Assembly: GCA_032718865.1 (NCBI GenBank)
Contig: JALUTQ010000004.1
Location: 2,046,001 to 2,110,000, forward strand
DNA length: 64,000 nt
Source of the DNA: Tilletia caries
Taxonomy: Eukaryota; Basidiomycota; Exobasidiomycetes; Tilletiales; Tilletiaceae
Direction of reading: 5' to 3'
The notes below the pieces were generated by a model. That model saw only the letters and a program-made list of their open reading frames with translations. It searched no databases and was not told the origin of the DNA. The translations under genes and the position numbers were made by a program. This document shows, one piece after another, positions 11,473-23,213 of the stretch. Within the stretch, counting starts at the first letter, position 1. Every line of letters starts with the position of its first letter.

Positions 11473-12898
11473 GACAGTGACGTCGGCAGCGACAGTAGCC
11501 ACGGACGACCCATCGGTCTGGTGGCACACCCACTATGATCTGGAACAGCCCAGCACCAATGTCCAGCATGAACACGAACACCACCCCTTCGTAGCCGTGG
11601 CCAGCGCAGCCGAATCATCGGCACAGCGCAGAGCCGCCCGTAAACCCCGCGCAAGCGAGCTCGGCCTCGTCTGCAGAGCATGCGGCACCACAGAGACCAT
11701 CCTCTGGCGCAACAAGCTCGATGCCGACAACGGCCCGCTCTGCAATGGATGCGGCCTCAAGCTCCATCGGAAAGTCAAAGCGGCCACTAGGTCCGTCGAC
11801 GATTCACAGCTGTCCCACTTGTCTGTCCACGAGCACTCCGAAGGGAACGGTCTGGCGGCTGTGGCGGGTCCAGCTAAGGAACAGCCTGCTTCGCGCAAAC
11901 GGAAGCGGCCATCTGCGTCCGCGCACACCGATCTCGGTACTGCTCATCAAGAACTACCGCCCTCTCTCGAGACTGCCCCTGATCCCCGACAGCCAACTGC
12001 TGCCGAATCATCAAACACCATGCAAACATCCGAAGCAGGGGTCGCAACAGCCGCCACCATACCCACCGTAACGGGCATTCCCCGTCGTCGCGGGCCGGGA
12101 AACATGACCATACCCAAAAAAGTAGTCGGCGGCTTTGTCTGCCGCGACTGCGGTGTCACCGAGTCCAGTCTGTGGCGGTACAAGACGCACGCAAGCGTCG
12201 GCCCGCTGTGTAATGGCTGTGGACTTAAGCTGTTCCGTAAGCTGAATGGGAAGGAGCCTAGTGCCAGTGGGAGCGGGCCTTCCACTGGTCCTGGCGCTGG
12301 CGGAGAGGGAGCAGAAGGAGAAGGGCCCGTCGATGGCGGCGCGGAGACAGCGGAGGAGCCCCCGCCCAAAGTCAAGGGCAAGAAACGTCACAAGGTGGCC
12401 CATTTGCTGTCTGGAGTCGTCGTCTCCCACAATTCAATCGACACGAGTGGCGTAGCTGATGCTGCGTCGGCGGTGGTGGCGGCAAACTCCCTCATTCCCG
12501 GTCAGGACGAAAATGCTGCTCACCAACATCAACAGCAACAGCCCGCGGAACACAATCAATTCAGTCAAGACCCGACGCAGTTAGGACCTCTCCCTCCTGA
12601 AGCGGCAGCTGCAGCTGCAGCTGCGCCTGTGCCTACCTCCGATCCTTCTCCACCTCCCTCCATGGAATCCCACCATCCACACCTCCATCCTCCAAGCGGC
12701 AACATGTCCGAGCCGAATCAAGAAGTAGACGCGCAGGCGGCCCAGGACGCCGTCGAGGGCTTCTTGGCGGCTTGGCATCAGGAGGCAGCTCGGGGCGCGG
12801 TGGAAGCGGTCGCGGCGGCAGCCGCGGCTATTGTGGCTGCTGAGGGTTCTTCCTCCTCGTCTCCGTCGGCCGCGGTGGCTGGGGCTCCTTCTTCATAG
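11381..12898 (+). CDS. protein with two GATA-type zinc fingers
   Basis: One exon, 505 residues from the first in-frame ATG. Two fingers of the form C-x2-C-x19-C-x2-C lie at about residues 95-130 (CRACGTTETILWR, then CNGCGLKLHRK) and 245-280 (CRDCGVTESSLWR, then CNGCGLKLFRK). Each ends in a basic stretch, as in GATA DNA-binding domains. The rest is low complexity: an Ala run near the start, Ser/Pro-rich linkers, a KVKGKKRHK basic patch after finger two, and more Ala runs near the C-terminus. GATA factors in fungi regulate nitrogen use, iron uptake or light response; which of these applies is unknown. CNGCGL replaces the usual CNACGL in both fingers, so they may form one diverged subfamily. Confidence 0.8.
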
Positions 12899-13308
12899 AT
12901 TGCGGGATCCTCTCTCGCGGATCACATCACGGGGTTCCGCTGAGCTTGCATTCGTTGTCCCGCTGTATACATAACTCTTCTCTCTTTTGAATCTCTCTTC
13001 TCAGCAAGTCAGACCGGAATTTCTTGTCCTGCTGAGAGTGTCAGAAGCTTCCTCGAGAGCCCCACATGACGGCTCAGTAGCCCATCCTTTCTTCCCCCAT
13101 GCTGCTCGAGACGCCTGACGGGCAGAGTTGGTACTTCTGGCCTTTGGGTCTCCTCATGGGCTCCTCCTCCTCCTCCTCAGCCTGTTATCTGGCTCCCCAA
13201 GACTTCAGGCGAGATCGGCCAGCACATCAAGACACATACTGTTGCGATAGAGATATTGACCCCCAGCGACCAAACGCGGGCAATCTTAATATTTCTCCCC
13301 CTCCCCTC
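12899..13308. other. shared 3' flank of convergent genes
   Basis: Between the stop codons of the GATA gene and the acyl-CoA synthetase. No gene or RNA structure is recognised; it presumably holds both 3' untranslated regions. Confidence 0.5.
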
Positions 13309-15636
13309 TCAGAGCTTCGACACGGCCTCCCGCACCTTGGGGTCAGGCTTCATCCCCTTCGCCAGCGTCCTCAGGTCCCCCCGCAAAATCTTGCCCGAGG
13401 CCGTTTTGGGAATCGTCTCGATAATCTGAACTCCTGCAAGCCACTTGTACTTGACCTTGTTGTCCATCACGAATTTCTTGACCGCTTCTTTGACCTTGGT
13501 CGCCTCGGCATCACCACCTGAAGAGACCCGTCTCTTGGCTTCGGCGCTGAGGCTGATGAAGGCGATCGGAAGCTCGCCCGCGGCGTCGTCGGGGATGCCC
13601 ACGACTCCTACATCGCCCACGTCGGGCATGTCGAGCAGCAGACCCTCCAATTCTGCAGGTGGTACTTGGAAGCCCTTGACCTTGATGAGCTCCTTGAGCC
13701 TGTTTCAAAAGATGCGGTCGGGACATTGCAGCCTAAGTCAGCCAGCCATGGATCACCAAACAGGCACACAGGGATAGAGACGTACCGGTCTACGATGTAA
13801 AGATCCCCTTCGTCATCGATGATGGTCTCATCACCGGTCCGCAGCCAGCCGCCCTCCATCCACATTTCCTGTGTCGCCTTCTCATTGTTCAGGTATCCGA
13901 GCGCAATCTGAGGTCCGCGTACCCACAGTTCACCGCTCTCCCCCATGCCCGCGTCTTTGCCATCTGGCTTTACGATCCGGACTTCGGTGTTTGAAATGAT
14001 GCGTCCACAGGAACCGCAGGCTGGCTTCTGTTTCGGTGCATGCCCAGTGACAATCGTCGATGCTGAAAGAGGACGAGAAATCCCCGGGTGTCAGGGTCGG
14101 CTGTGAATCAATGCAATTCAACGTGCGACATCGGAACTCACTCTCCGTCATACCATAACCTTGTCCGAAGTCAAGGCCGGGAAGCTTGGAATGGAACTGA
14201 CGCGATAGCTCATCGGACAATGGTGCGGCGCCAACAATACAGAAACGCACAATTTGGCGTAGTTGATCCATGTACTTCTCAGCCGCGGGGTCTTTGACGA
14301 AAAGCACGACCTGCAGAATGCGAAGAAAACACTGAGTGAGAACCCTCCATGTCTTTCGGGAAACACATGGACGCAGGGGAGAGCAGGGTTGCAAATGACC
14401 TACCATAGGAGGTACCAGGAACCAGTGGGAGATTTTGTGCTTCACGACGCTATCCAAAAAGGGCACGATGCCGCGGAAGCGCGGAATGGCGACCACAGCC
14501 GTACCATGCCACATCATCGCGTGCAATATTACGACCAGTCCTTGGGGTAAGCAAATGGAGAAGCCTCTGTGTCACTCGTGCTGCCTCCGGATGCAGACGA
14601 GTGTGAGAAATCACTCAAGGGCAACGCTCACCGTAAATGTGGAACCAAGGCAGGACACCGAGCGCGACGTCCCTTCCAGGAGTGTGTCGGACCCCACGCA
14701 CGCCTATCCTGTTGGGAATTTCGCTGAACGCAGTATATTGGAGCACATTAGCAATGGGATTGCTGTGCGAGATTTTGACGCCATTGGGCAGACCAGTGGT
14801 TCCGGAGCTGAAGGACAGGAAGGCCAGCTTGATCTTGCCTTCGTCGGACTTCAGCTTGCGACGCGTCGAAGAAAGGGCCCCGTGGCCCTTCTTCTTGAGC
14901 AACTCGGCGCCGGCTTCAATCAGAGCGCTTACCTGGTGAGCATGATGATAAAATCGAAAGGAATTGCCTTTCTATCAGAGAAACGAGTGCGGTTTACCGC
15001 ACGGTACAGAGGGAAGATATGCTCACCGTCCAAAGACCATCCACCTTGCCAGCGCCTCCCTTGGCCATCGTTGCTGCGCTTTGAATGACCACGATACGGT
15101 CCTTGGGAATTCCTGCCTTCTCAGCAGCTTCCAAGCCCGCCTTGAGCGAGACAGGGTCCTCGCCCACAAAGAGCGTCTTGGCGCCCGCCGCCTCGAGCTG
15201 ATACTTAAGTTCCGAGGCCGTGTAACCAGGATTCGCACCCGAAACCACGCCGCCCAGCCGATGGGTGGCCCAAAGAATAATCGGGAAGTCGATTGTGTTC
15301 GCGCTGAAGATGGCTACAGTCGAATTGTCGATGCTGTTCTGACCGCCGCCGAGATGCTCGACCATGCCCAAGGACAGTAGATCGACGCGTTCGTGCATGT
15401 CCTCGAGAGTAAGACTCTTACCAGTGTCGTCATCAATGAGGAGGGGGATCCGCTTGCCGCGCGGGTCTGGTCGATTCTTGGGGAAGTACTCGAACATGAA
15501 AGCTGGGTGGGTTGTGGAGCGCGTCAACCACCGGGCGGGAGCGGAGTCGAAGCAGCAATCAGATACACTCACAGTAGAGGTCCATATCGGTGGGAAAGTG
15601 CTCCACCGAAGGATACTTGCTCGTGTAGATCGTCAT
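13309..15636 (-). CDS. 4-coumarate:CoA-ligase-like acyl-CoA synthetase, peroxisomal
   Basis: Seven exons (15636-15573, 15502-15027, 14932-14632, 14540-14404, 14310-14142, 14062-13786, 13699-13309) join in frame to 604 residues. The order of motifs is that of the AMP-forming ligases: phosphate-binding SFSSGTTGLPNGVKISHSN, then LPWFHIYG, FGQGYGMTET, GWLRTGDE with IVDR, KVKGFQVPPAELE, and the C-terminal PKTASGKILR with its catalytic lysine. The enzyme activates a carboxylic acid to an acyl-adenylate and then the CoA thioester. The substrate (cinnamate-type or fatty acid) cannot be read from the sequence. The last three residues are SKL, a type 1 peroxisome signal, which fits fungal members acting in side-chain or fatty-acid breakdown. 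Confidence 0.88.
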
Positions 15637-16138
15637 GCTTGTTGTTCTTCCTGGATGTTCAGCGCAAGGTAGGGAAGATAAAGAAGAAGCAAGAGGTGTG
15701 AGGTGGGGAAAAGATGGTCAGCAGTACAGGGTGCGGGGTGGATACATATGAGTGAGCGGGCCTTCATATGTATGCTAGGTACTGTATCCACCTCGGAAAT
15801 CGCGCAGCGGCCAGAGTGGAAGATCAGAGGCTCCGGAGCGGCAGGAGACGCCGAGCAGCTCATTTCGTACCTCATCCTCGTGCAGCGACTTCCGGAAAGG
15901 TTTTGGTGACAGCGCCATGCACAATGCTGGACGAGATGGCTTGCAGCATGGTGTTCCCAGATGCCTTGCCTTGGGTGGTTGGCGGAGTTGGGTCGTTGTG
16001 GCCAGGCAGGAGGGGCGAACTAAGCAAAATGGGCGAATGTCCCCCAGCAGACCTGTTTGCTCACTCGGGCAAATTTCCGTTGATCCTTTAAGCCAGACAT
16101 CCGTTGATCCTGTCCGGCACCACTGTTCCTCCTCCAAT
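15637..16138. other. promoter side of the synthetase gene, up to the transposon border
   Basis: No gene seen. The sequence changes from single-copy to repeated DNA at 16,139, where the first Helitron2-like terminus begins. Confidence 0.5.
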
Positions 16139-16153
16139 TCCCCAGACTTTAGT

Positions 16154-16160
16154 ATGGGGT
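16154..16160. other. Crypton left attachment core ATGGGGT
   Basis: The 7 bases ATGGGGT join host sequence (…CTTTAGT) to the Crypton left end (CTTTTTGTCCGG). The same core occurs at the internal and right junctions and in the unoccupied copy at 57749. Confidence 0.85.
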
Positions 16161-17430
16161 CTTTTTGTCCGGTCAAGCACACAGTCAGTGACCGTCTGGA
16201 CGGTCAGCGTCCGCGGTCCAAGTTTTGCCAGACAACACAACCACCTCCACCAGTCCGTCGATACCTCACCAACCTCGTAAGTAGACAGATCAGCATACAC
16301 CTTGCCTTGCAAACTGACTTCCTTTCATCTCCCTCTGTTTTCTCCAACACCAGCCTACAGCCTACGCGCGGACGGAACGAGAGCGCGCGCGTTCTTCCCT
16401 CTGCTGGCTGGATCCTTGGTTCCCTCCGCCTCCGCCGTCTCTTCCGCAGACCGGTGCAAGACTCGTCACTCCATCACTCAAGACATCACCATTCAACTTC
16501 CATCCGTCGCTCGTGACTCGTGAGTAGCTCGTTCAATAGCTGGCTCGCACTCGTTATCAGTCGCATCGTGGCTCGTGCTGAAAACTTATCTATTCCCTCC
16601 ACTCCGTGCTCACAGATCAGGCCTCGCTCAGCTCCCAGTGCTTCAGTAAAGCCATCCAGCATCAAGGCATCTTCAGCAGGAGCCAAGCTCATGCTACTTA
16701 CGCGTGACTGGTGAGTACTTCCATTTCCTGTACCCCTATCTCCCTGAATACTCATTGGATCTCTTTCTTACTCTTCCGCGTCGCCAGTGAGGATTGTACT
16801 GTGAAGTCGAGGCGAAGACGAAGATTGGGCCTTGGGGAACGGTTTCTGGTCAGTCTGAACCATGCTCCCAAGCCTCATGCCTCATTAGTCATTGCCCATC
16901 GTGCCTGCTGACTCTCTGATACTTTCATTTAACCCGAGGAACAGAACAAGCAGGTAAAGGCCAGGTGTCCATCTCGCAGGCACATTTCCTGGGCTCCGTC
17001 ACGTCGCATTCCCCGTTGGCTGTTACTAACCGCACATCACGCTGAATCGCACTCTCACATCTTGCTTTGGAACACGGTGCATATTCAGGAGTCAGGTCCA
17101 GGTTCAGATATAGATAAATATATCGCGTCGCATACTAACCGCCGAATTGCGAAGTCTGCTGAATCACACTCTTTCATTTTTCTCTTTTTGGAACACGGTG
17201 CATTCAGGACCAGGTTCAGATACCGATACGGACACGACTGTTATCGTTACGGGACAACATTGCGACTTGGGTTTGCGGCGAGAATAACTCAGGCACGGGC
17301 AAGGATGCACGGAAAGGAATGAGTATACAAGGTTGACGATGACCGATTGTGGGAGATATGGCGGACGACGCGCTGGAAGGAGCAAATAGCAATCATGCTT
17401 TGCTATGTGGCAGGAGATACCGGGAAAAGC

Positions 17431-20400
17431 TCACCGAGCCACGTCTCCTTCTGCTTGCCTCTTTTTTCCGCGAGAGTACGCAGGCCCATCCTCTCCTTGT
17501 CCATCTTTTTGGAGCGCCTCCACTACCACAGCTTCTGCCCGGGTTTCTGACAGGTACTCCACCAGCTCAAAAAAAACGATTCTCCAGCGTGAGAGTTGCT
17601 TCGCCGCTCCCGGAGCTCCCTTCTCCAACGTCTTGTCCCCCCCTCATCCAGACGCAGCTTCAACCCACGGCGCCCGCTTCCGCCATCCCGCCATTCGACC
17701 ATCAACTGTGCAACCGACCGGACCTCCCTGGCCAGCGCCAGAATGCTGGCCGGGGGAGGAGGTGGAGGTGCTGGAGGAGTTGGAAGTGCCGGAATCGCAG
17801 AAGGATTTCCGGAGAGATCGGCATTGGGCGCGAAGGAGGGGGGGCCAGGAGTAGGATATTCTGTGGTGGTCGGGGAGGGGGAGAGATGCCGGGTTCGGTG
17901 GGATGGGATGATGAGGTCGTGTTCTTGAAGAGCTGAGGATAAAAACGAAGGTGCAGAACTCTGTAGGAAGCGTAAAGGAAGTAGGAGCAGTATCAGTAAC
18001 ACAGTTTCTTTATCGTCAGCATTGTCAGCCTGTTGTCCGATCGCCTACCTCTGCTACCTCTGCGGAGGCAGTGGCAAGCTGCTGCATCCCAAACGCCAAC
18101 GCCCGTTGCGCCGTCCTCTGCGCGTGGTCGGCTGACGCTAAGCCGCGAAAGAGACCTCCAATGTACTCCTTGAGATCCACAACTGCATCCGAAACCGCAG
18201 AGCGCACCAGCTGACCCTGATGCTGTACTATGGCGGTTGTGGCCGACTTGTTTGCGATGTCCGAGAGCATGGCCTGAAGTCCACTGAGAGCACGACCAAG
18301 CTCCGGGACTAGCGTGGACATAGTAACATCGAAGGGAGTGGGGGGGGGTGGACGCGATCGTGTTGCGGAGAGTCTGGGCGAATGCTTGGAACGCGGCGGT
18401 GCTGAAAGGCGCATGACGCCAGATAGGAAGCGCAGGGAACATGGGCTGGAGGAGGACAGCGTCTTGCAGAAGGACGACCCGCAACCACTTGAGAAGCTGA
18501 AGAAAGTTCACCGCCGCATAGTCTTCCTCGCCGCGATCCTTGTGACGTTGGCGGACCTTGGCCTCTTCAGATTCCACAAAAGGAAAGATCTGCTGCTGCA
18601 GGCTCGCGTCCGGCTCGAGGAGCGCGCGTGGAAGCCAGTTGTCTCCACCCTTGATGTCGAAATCGGCCAGCGCACGGATTGGCTGAATTGAGACCCCTCC
18701 CAGATAGCGTTCGATCATCCGATCCCCACACCAGCGACCGTGTATCCGCAGACTGTCCTCTGTGCACCCCGCCTCGTGGGCAAAACGTGCGCCTCCCGAG
18801 CGCATCGCATGTGTGAGTTTGGAAGAGGCAACGCCGACCTCGTCGAAGGCGTGCCGAAGCAGATACGACTGGTCGTACCATTCAATGGCAGTGCTGTCTG
18901 CCGATACGAGAAGCTTCTCGTCGTACCAAGATGCGCGAGAGTCGAACGTGGGAGTAGGATGCTGGTGCTGGTGCCAGCGCTCGAACAGGTACAGCCCCAG
19001 GGCACCCACGGGGCAGGACTCCACATCGCGATGTCGCGTTGCAACACCCCACTCGTTGCGACCGACCGTGTTTCCTTTGCTGCTGCGGAGTGTAACAACG
19101 AAGGCGCGCGCTTCCTGAGGGCGAGAATGAGGCATCTACAGGCGCACAGACAGAGATGAAGTTCGCATCAGTAGAGTCAGATTGATTGGCAAAGGAACGA
19201 GGTTGCTCTGGTCTGTCTGCCCGGTCCAGTGCATATCCGAGACAACGAGCGGACAGCACTGACTACCTGACCTGACGCAGAACCACAGCTAGCGACACGC
19301 GCGCTACACCTCAGCCTCCAGCCACTGCGGGATCGGTGAACGACTGCTACCGAGCGGCTGGGACCTTGTAGGGGCCTAGGGGGGAAACGTCGCGGGTTGC
19401 AAGGTGGGAAGGCAGAAGAGACAGGGAGGGCAAGAAGGCAAGAAGGCAAGAGGCAAGGGAAGGACGAGGGGAGGGTCGGTGCTTGATCGGAATCAGAATC
19501 TACTCACAGAGATCGAATAGGTTGCTGCTAGTATGGCGTTGCGCAGATCTTCGGAACGGCCCATGAGGGCGTGCTGCATAAGAAACTCGAAACGAGACCG
19601 GATCGCTATGGACGCCCACCTGTTGCGCATAGCGCGCTGCTGTGCGGTAAGAGGTGACGACGACGCAGCAGCTGAGGAGGAGGCAAAGAGAGCTGTGTTG
19701 GCACTCCTGGATGGAATGGAAGGGCTGCAAGCTGCAGAAGGATTGGGATCATGGGACTGGATGGGCCGACTGATTGACCCACCGGAGCCAAGGGAACGTC
19801 GAGAGGGGCGAGAGCGGCGGGAGAGGATGTTTCCTGCGGTGATGTCGTCTTCATCGCTGTCGCTGCTAGAGTCGCTGTCGTTGTCGCTGTTGGAGTTGCT
19901 GTCGAGGCTAGAAGGGAGACGAGAATCAGGGAGTGAAGCAGGAAGTGAGCTGCTCAAAACTTGGGTGTTACCGTTCGAAGCCTGTCTCAGATACCACCTG
20001 GATATCTCGTAGTGCTCCTGCGCATCGTAGCCGTCACGAAGAGAGTGTTTCCACCAGTCTTCCTGTATTGTGACAGCATGGGCAGCTCGGTGCTTCTTGA
20101 CGGCCTTGAGGTACGATTTCAGCAGCTTTCCCCGCGGGCTGGCATTGTTGTTGAGACCCAAGAGCTGCTGCGTCTCCCACAGGTTCGTCACCGCTTTGAC
20201 CTCCGTCTTCAGGCTCTCGTCGCTCAGGCGAGGGTTACGATGAAGAACGAAACAGCTGGATTGTGCGCAGAAGTCAATGGCAACGAACATCATCAGTCTT
20301 ACTTGCAGGAGAAGAAAGCACACGGAGAAACGAAGACGACAGATAGACGGAAAAAAAACTCACTTCAGAAACGTGACTAGTTTCTGCTCAGTCACAATGA

Positions 20401-21648
20401 TCGTGCTGTTGTCAAGCGTCGGAAGAATGGATTGGGCAGGCGCGGAAGGAGAAGAAGATGTTGATGTGGGGGAGATGGTCGATGTCGCGGGATCAAGAGA
20501 GGAGAGCGATGTGAGAGCGACGGTCGATGTGGCGAGTGAGATGCTGGATGAAACTCCGGCTGAAGTAGAAGAAGTAGCAGAAGCCACTGCAGGCGGCATG
20601 GAATCGCTGACTGGCGCTCTCAGCTTGTCCAACGCGCGCCAGAACATCTGCAGGAGACGGGAAATTGAATCGTGCTGAGCCGTAACGTTTGCTGCGCTGA
20701 TCGCTCGCAACGCAAGAAGATGATGCCATGGTGGGAGATGGTTGGGAGCTGCTCACAATAAAATTACGCTTTGGACGATCCCACAACTTGTTGGTAGACG
20801 CTCGCAGGTTACCTCGTTGTAGGTAGGCGGCCTGGCTGAGTGTGTGGTCGACAAAAAGGAACCCCTCCGGAAGAGACGTCGTCGTCTACGGCCGCATGCA
20901 TCGCAAGAACTTGATCCTGCTCCAGACGTGTCACATCGCTTTGACCCTCAACCCGACAAAGGGACTCCACCAGCTCCGGAGGAAGACTGCCCGGGCCCAA
21001 GTCTCCGAAGGTGGTACTCGGCTCTGCTTGTGGGCCGAGGCCATCAGGGCGAAGGAAAGAGGGCCCGCCTGCTGTCGCTCTAGATCCCCCGGAGCTTGCG
21101 GAAAGTACGCCAGGAACATGGTCGTTGGGAGAAAGGAAAAGGGCTATGTTTTTGCTCATCTGAGCGAGTTCGAATGACTGCGATTCGTGCTGCGTCCTCA
21201 GATCCGGGCGGCGGCGGCTTGTTGATACTGAGAGCATGTTCACCTTGTCAATAATAGCCACGCTGGTAGATCAACTGTAGAAACCGAAGCTTACTTACTC
21301 CCAAGCCTCTCGATGCTCCTTCCGCCAATCGTACAAGGTAGCTTTGCCCACCTTGATCCGTTTCACACGATCTCCAACGGGAAGTGTCCGAGACGTGCTA
21401 CTGCCAAACATGTAATGTACTGCAATGAACTTCTTGTCCCTCGTGTAGACGACGCCGTCCGCACGCCGCTTCACTCCACGGCCTCCAACTTGCAAAGGCG
21501 CTGAGGAAGGCTGAGGCTGAAAGACCGGCACTGCCACCGCTGCAGATGTCGATTGGGCAGGTACATCCGCAGCTGACACTGTCGCCGCATCCAGAGGCAA
21601 GGCGCCCAATGCGGACGGGAGCGCCGGAGCTGATGAGGTCGCATCCAT
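17431..21648 (-). pseudogene. Crypton tyrosine recombinase, frameshifted copy
   Basis: This is the same gene as in copy 2 (see 23214-27417), from the ATG at 21648 to the stop at 17431. Compared with copy 2 it has an extra A in an A-run near 20,855, four extra Gs in a run near 18,341, two extra Cs near 17,640 and three extra As near 17,571. The first three shift the reading frame inside coding exons, so the full protein could not be made unless these are sequencing errors in homopolymers. The catalytic HAMR and RYLGG segments are still present in an open stretch (about 18,700-18,800). Confidence 0.75.
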
Positions 21649-21939
21649 GAGAACGTCCTTTCGTTGCTGTTGAGGCCTTGACCAGTTGACACGCTGGAAG
21701 ATCGATCCGCTCCCGAGAGCGAGTACATGGGAGTGAGGACGTTCAATTTTTCATTCAGTGGGACAGATAGAAGACTGTAGACTCCTCCAGTGCCCAAAGC
21801 ATCCATCGGTCCAGTGACGCTGTGGGAGACTGCCGAAAAACCTTTGCAACTTCGAGACACCGCTTGAAAGTAAGCTGGTGACCGCGGTCCAGAGTCTGGA
21901 CCCTCATACTGATTGCAAGGACCGTCTGGCGTTTAACAA

Positions 21940-21946
21940 ATGGGGT
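21940..21946. other. internal attachment core between the two Crypton copies
   Basis: The right end of copy 1 (GTTTAACAA) meets the left end of copy 2 (CTTTTTGTCC) through one ATGGGGT. A single core between tandem units is what integration of a second circle next to a resident copy would leave. Confidence 0.85.
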
Positions 21947-23213
21947 CTTTTTGTCCGGTCAAGCACACAGTCAGTGACCGTCTGGACGGTCAGCGTCCGC
22001 GGTCCAAGTTTTGCCAGACAACACAACCACCTCCACCAGTCCGTCGATACCTCACCAACCTCGTAAGTAGACAGATCAGCATACACCTTGCCTTGCAAAC
22101 TGACTTCCTTTCATCTCCCTCTGTTTTCTCCAACACCAGCCTACAGCCTACGCGCGGACGGAACGAGAGCGCGCGCGTTCTTCCCTCTGCTGGCTGGATC
22201 CTTGGTTCCCTCCGCCTCCGCCGTCTCTTCCGCAGACCGGTGCAAGACTCGTCACTCCATCACTCAAGACATCACCATTCAACTTCCATCCGTCGCTCGT
22301 GACTCGTGAGTAGCTCGTTCAATAGCTGGCTCGCACTCGTTATCAGTCGCATCGTGGCTCGTGCTGAAAACTTATCTATTCCCTCCACTCCGTGCTCACA
22401 GATCAGGCCTCGCTCAGCTCCCAGTGCTTCAGTAAAGCCATCCAGCATCAAGGCATCTTCAGCAGGAGCCAAGCTCATGCTACTTACGCGTGACTGGTGA
22501 GTACTTCCATTTCCTGTACCCCTATCTCCCTGAATACTCATTGGATCTCTTTCTTACTCTTCCGCGTCGCCAGTGAGGATTGTACTGTGAAGTCGAGGCG
22601 AAGACGAAGATTGGGCCTTGGGGAACGGTTTCTGGTCAGTCTGAACCATGCTCCCAAGCCTCATGCCTCATTAGTCATTGCCCATCGTGCCTGCTGACTC
22701 TCTGATACTTTCATTTAACCCGAGGAACAGAACAAGCAGGTAAAGGCCAGGTGTCCATCTCGCAGGCACATTTCCTGGGCTCCGTCACGTCGCATTCCCC
22801 GTTGGCTGTTACTAACCGCACATCACGCTGAATCGCACTCTCACATCTTGCTTTGGAACACGGTGCATATTCAGGAGTCAGGTCCAGGTTCAGATATAGA
22901 TAAATATATCGCGTCGCATACTAACCGCCGAATTGCGAAGTCTGCTGAATCACACTCTTTCATTTTTCTTTTGGAACACGGTGCATTCAGGACCAGGTTC
23001 AGATACCGATACGGACACGACTGTTATCGTTACGGGACAACATTGCGACTTGGGTTTGCGGCGAGAATAACTCAGGCACGGGCAAGGATGCACGGAAAGG
23101 AATGAGTATACAAGGTTGACGATGACCGATTGTGGGAGATATGGCGGACGACGCGCTGGAAGGAGCAAATAGCAATCATGCTTTGCTATGTGGCAGGAGA
23201 TACCGGGAAAAGC

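Larger units (their letters stand above)
16161..21946 (-). mobile_element. Crypton DNA transposon, copy 1 (decayed)
   Basis: The 5,786-bp unit is bounded by ATGGGGT cores and has neither terminal inverted repeats nor a longer TSD, as expected for a tyrosine-recombinase element. It is nearly identical to the adjoining copy 2. I count eight length differences, always longer here, adding up to exactly 17 bases, and one base substitution (near 21,263). Several of these expansions break the recombinase gene. The region 16,161-17,430 holds no gene. Confidence 0.85.

Noticed and set aside
17349..17936. Long plus-strand open frames in the Crypton copies (also 23132-23714)
   Set aside because: They are antisense to the GC-rich, Pro-rich exon carrying the GCR1_C domain on the minus strand and contain no motif of their own.
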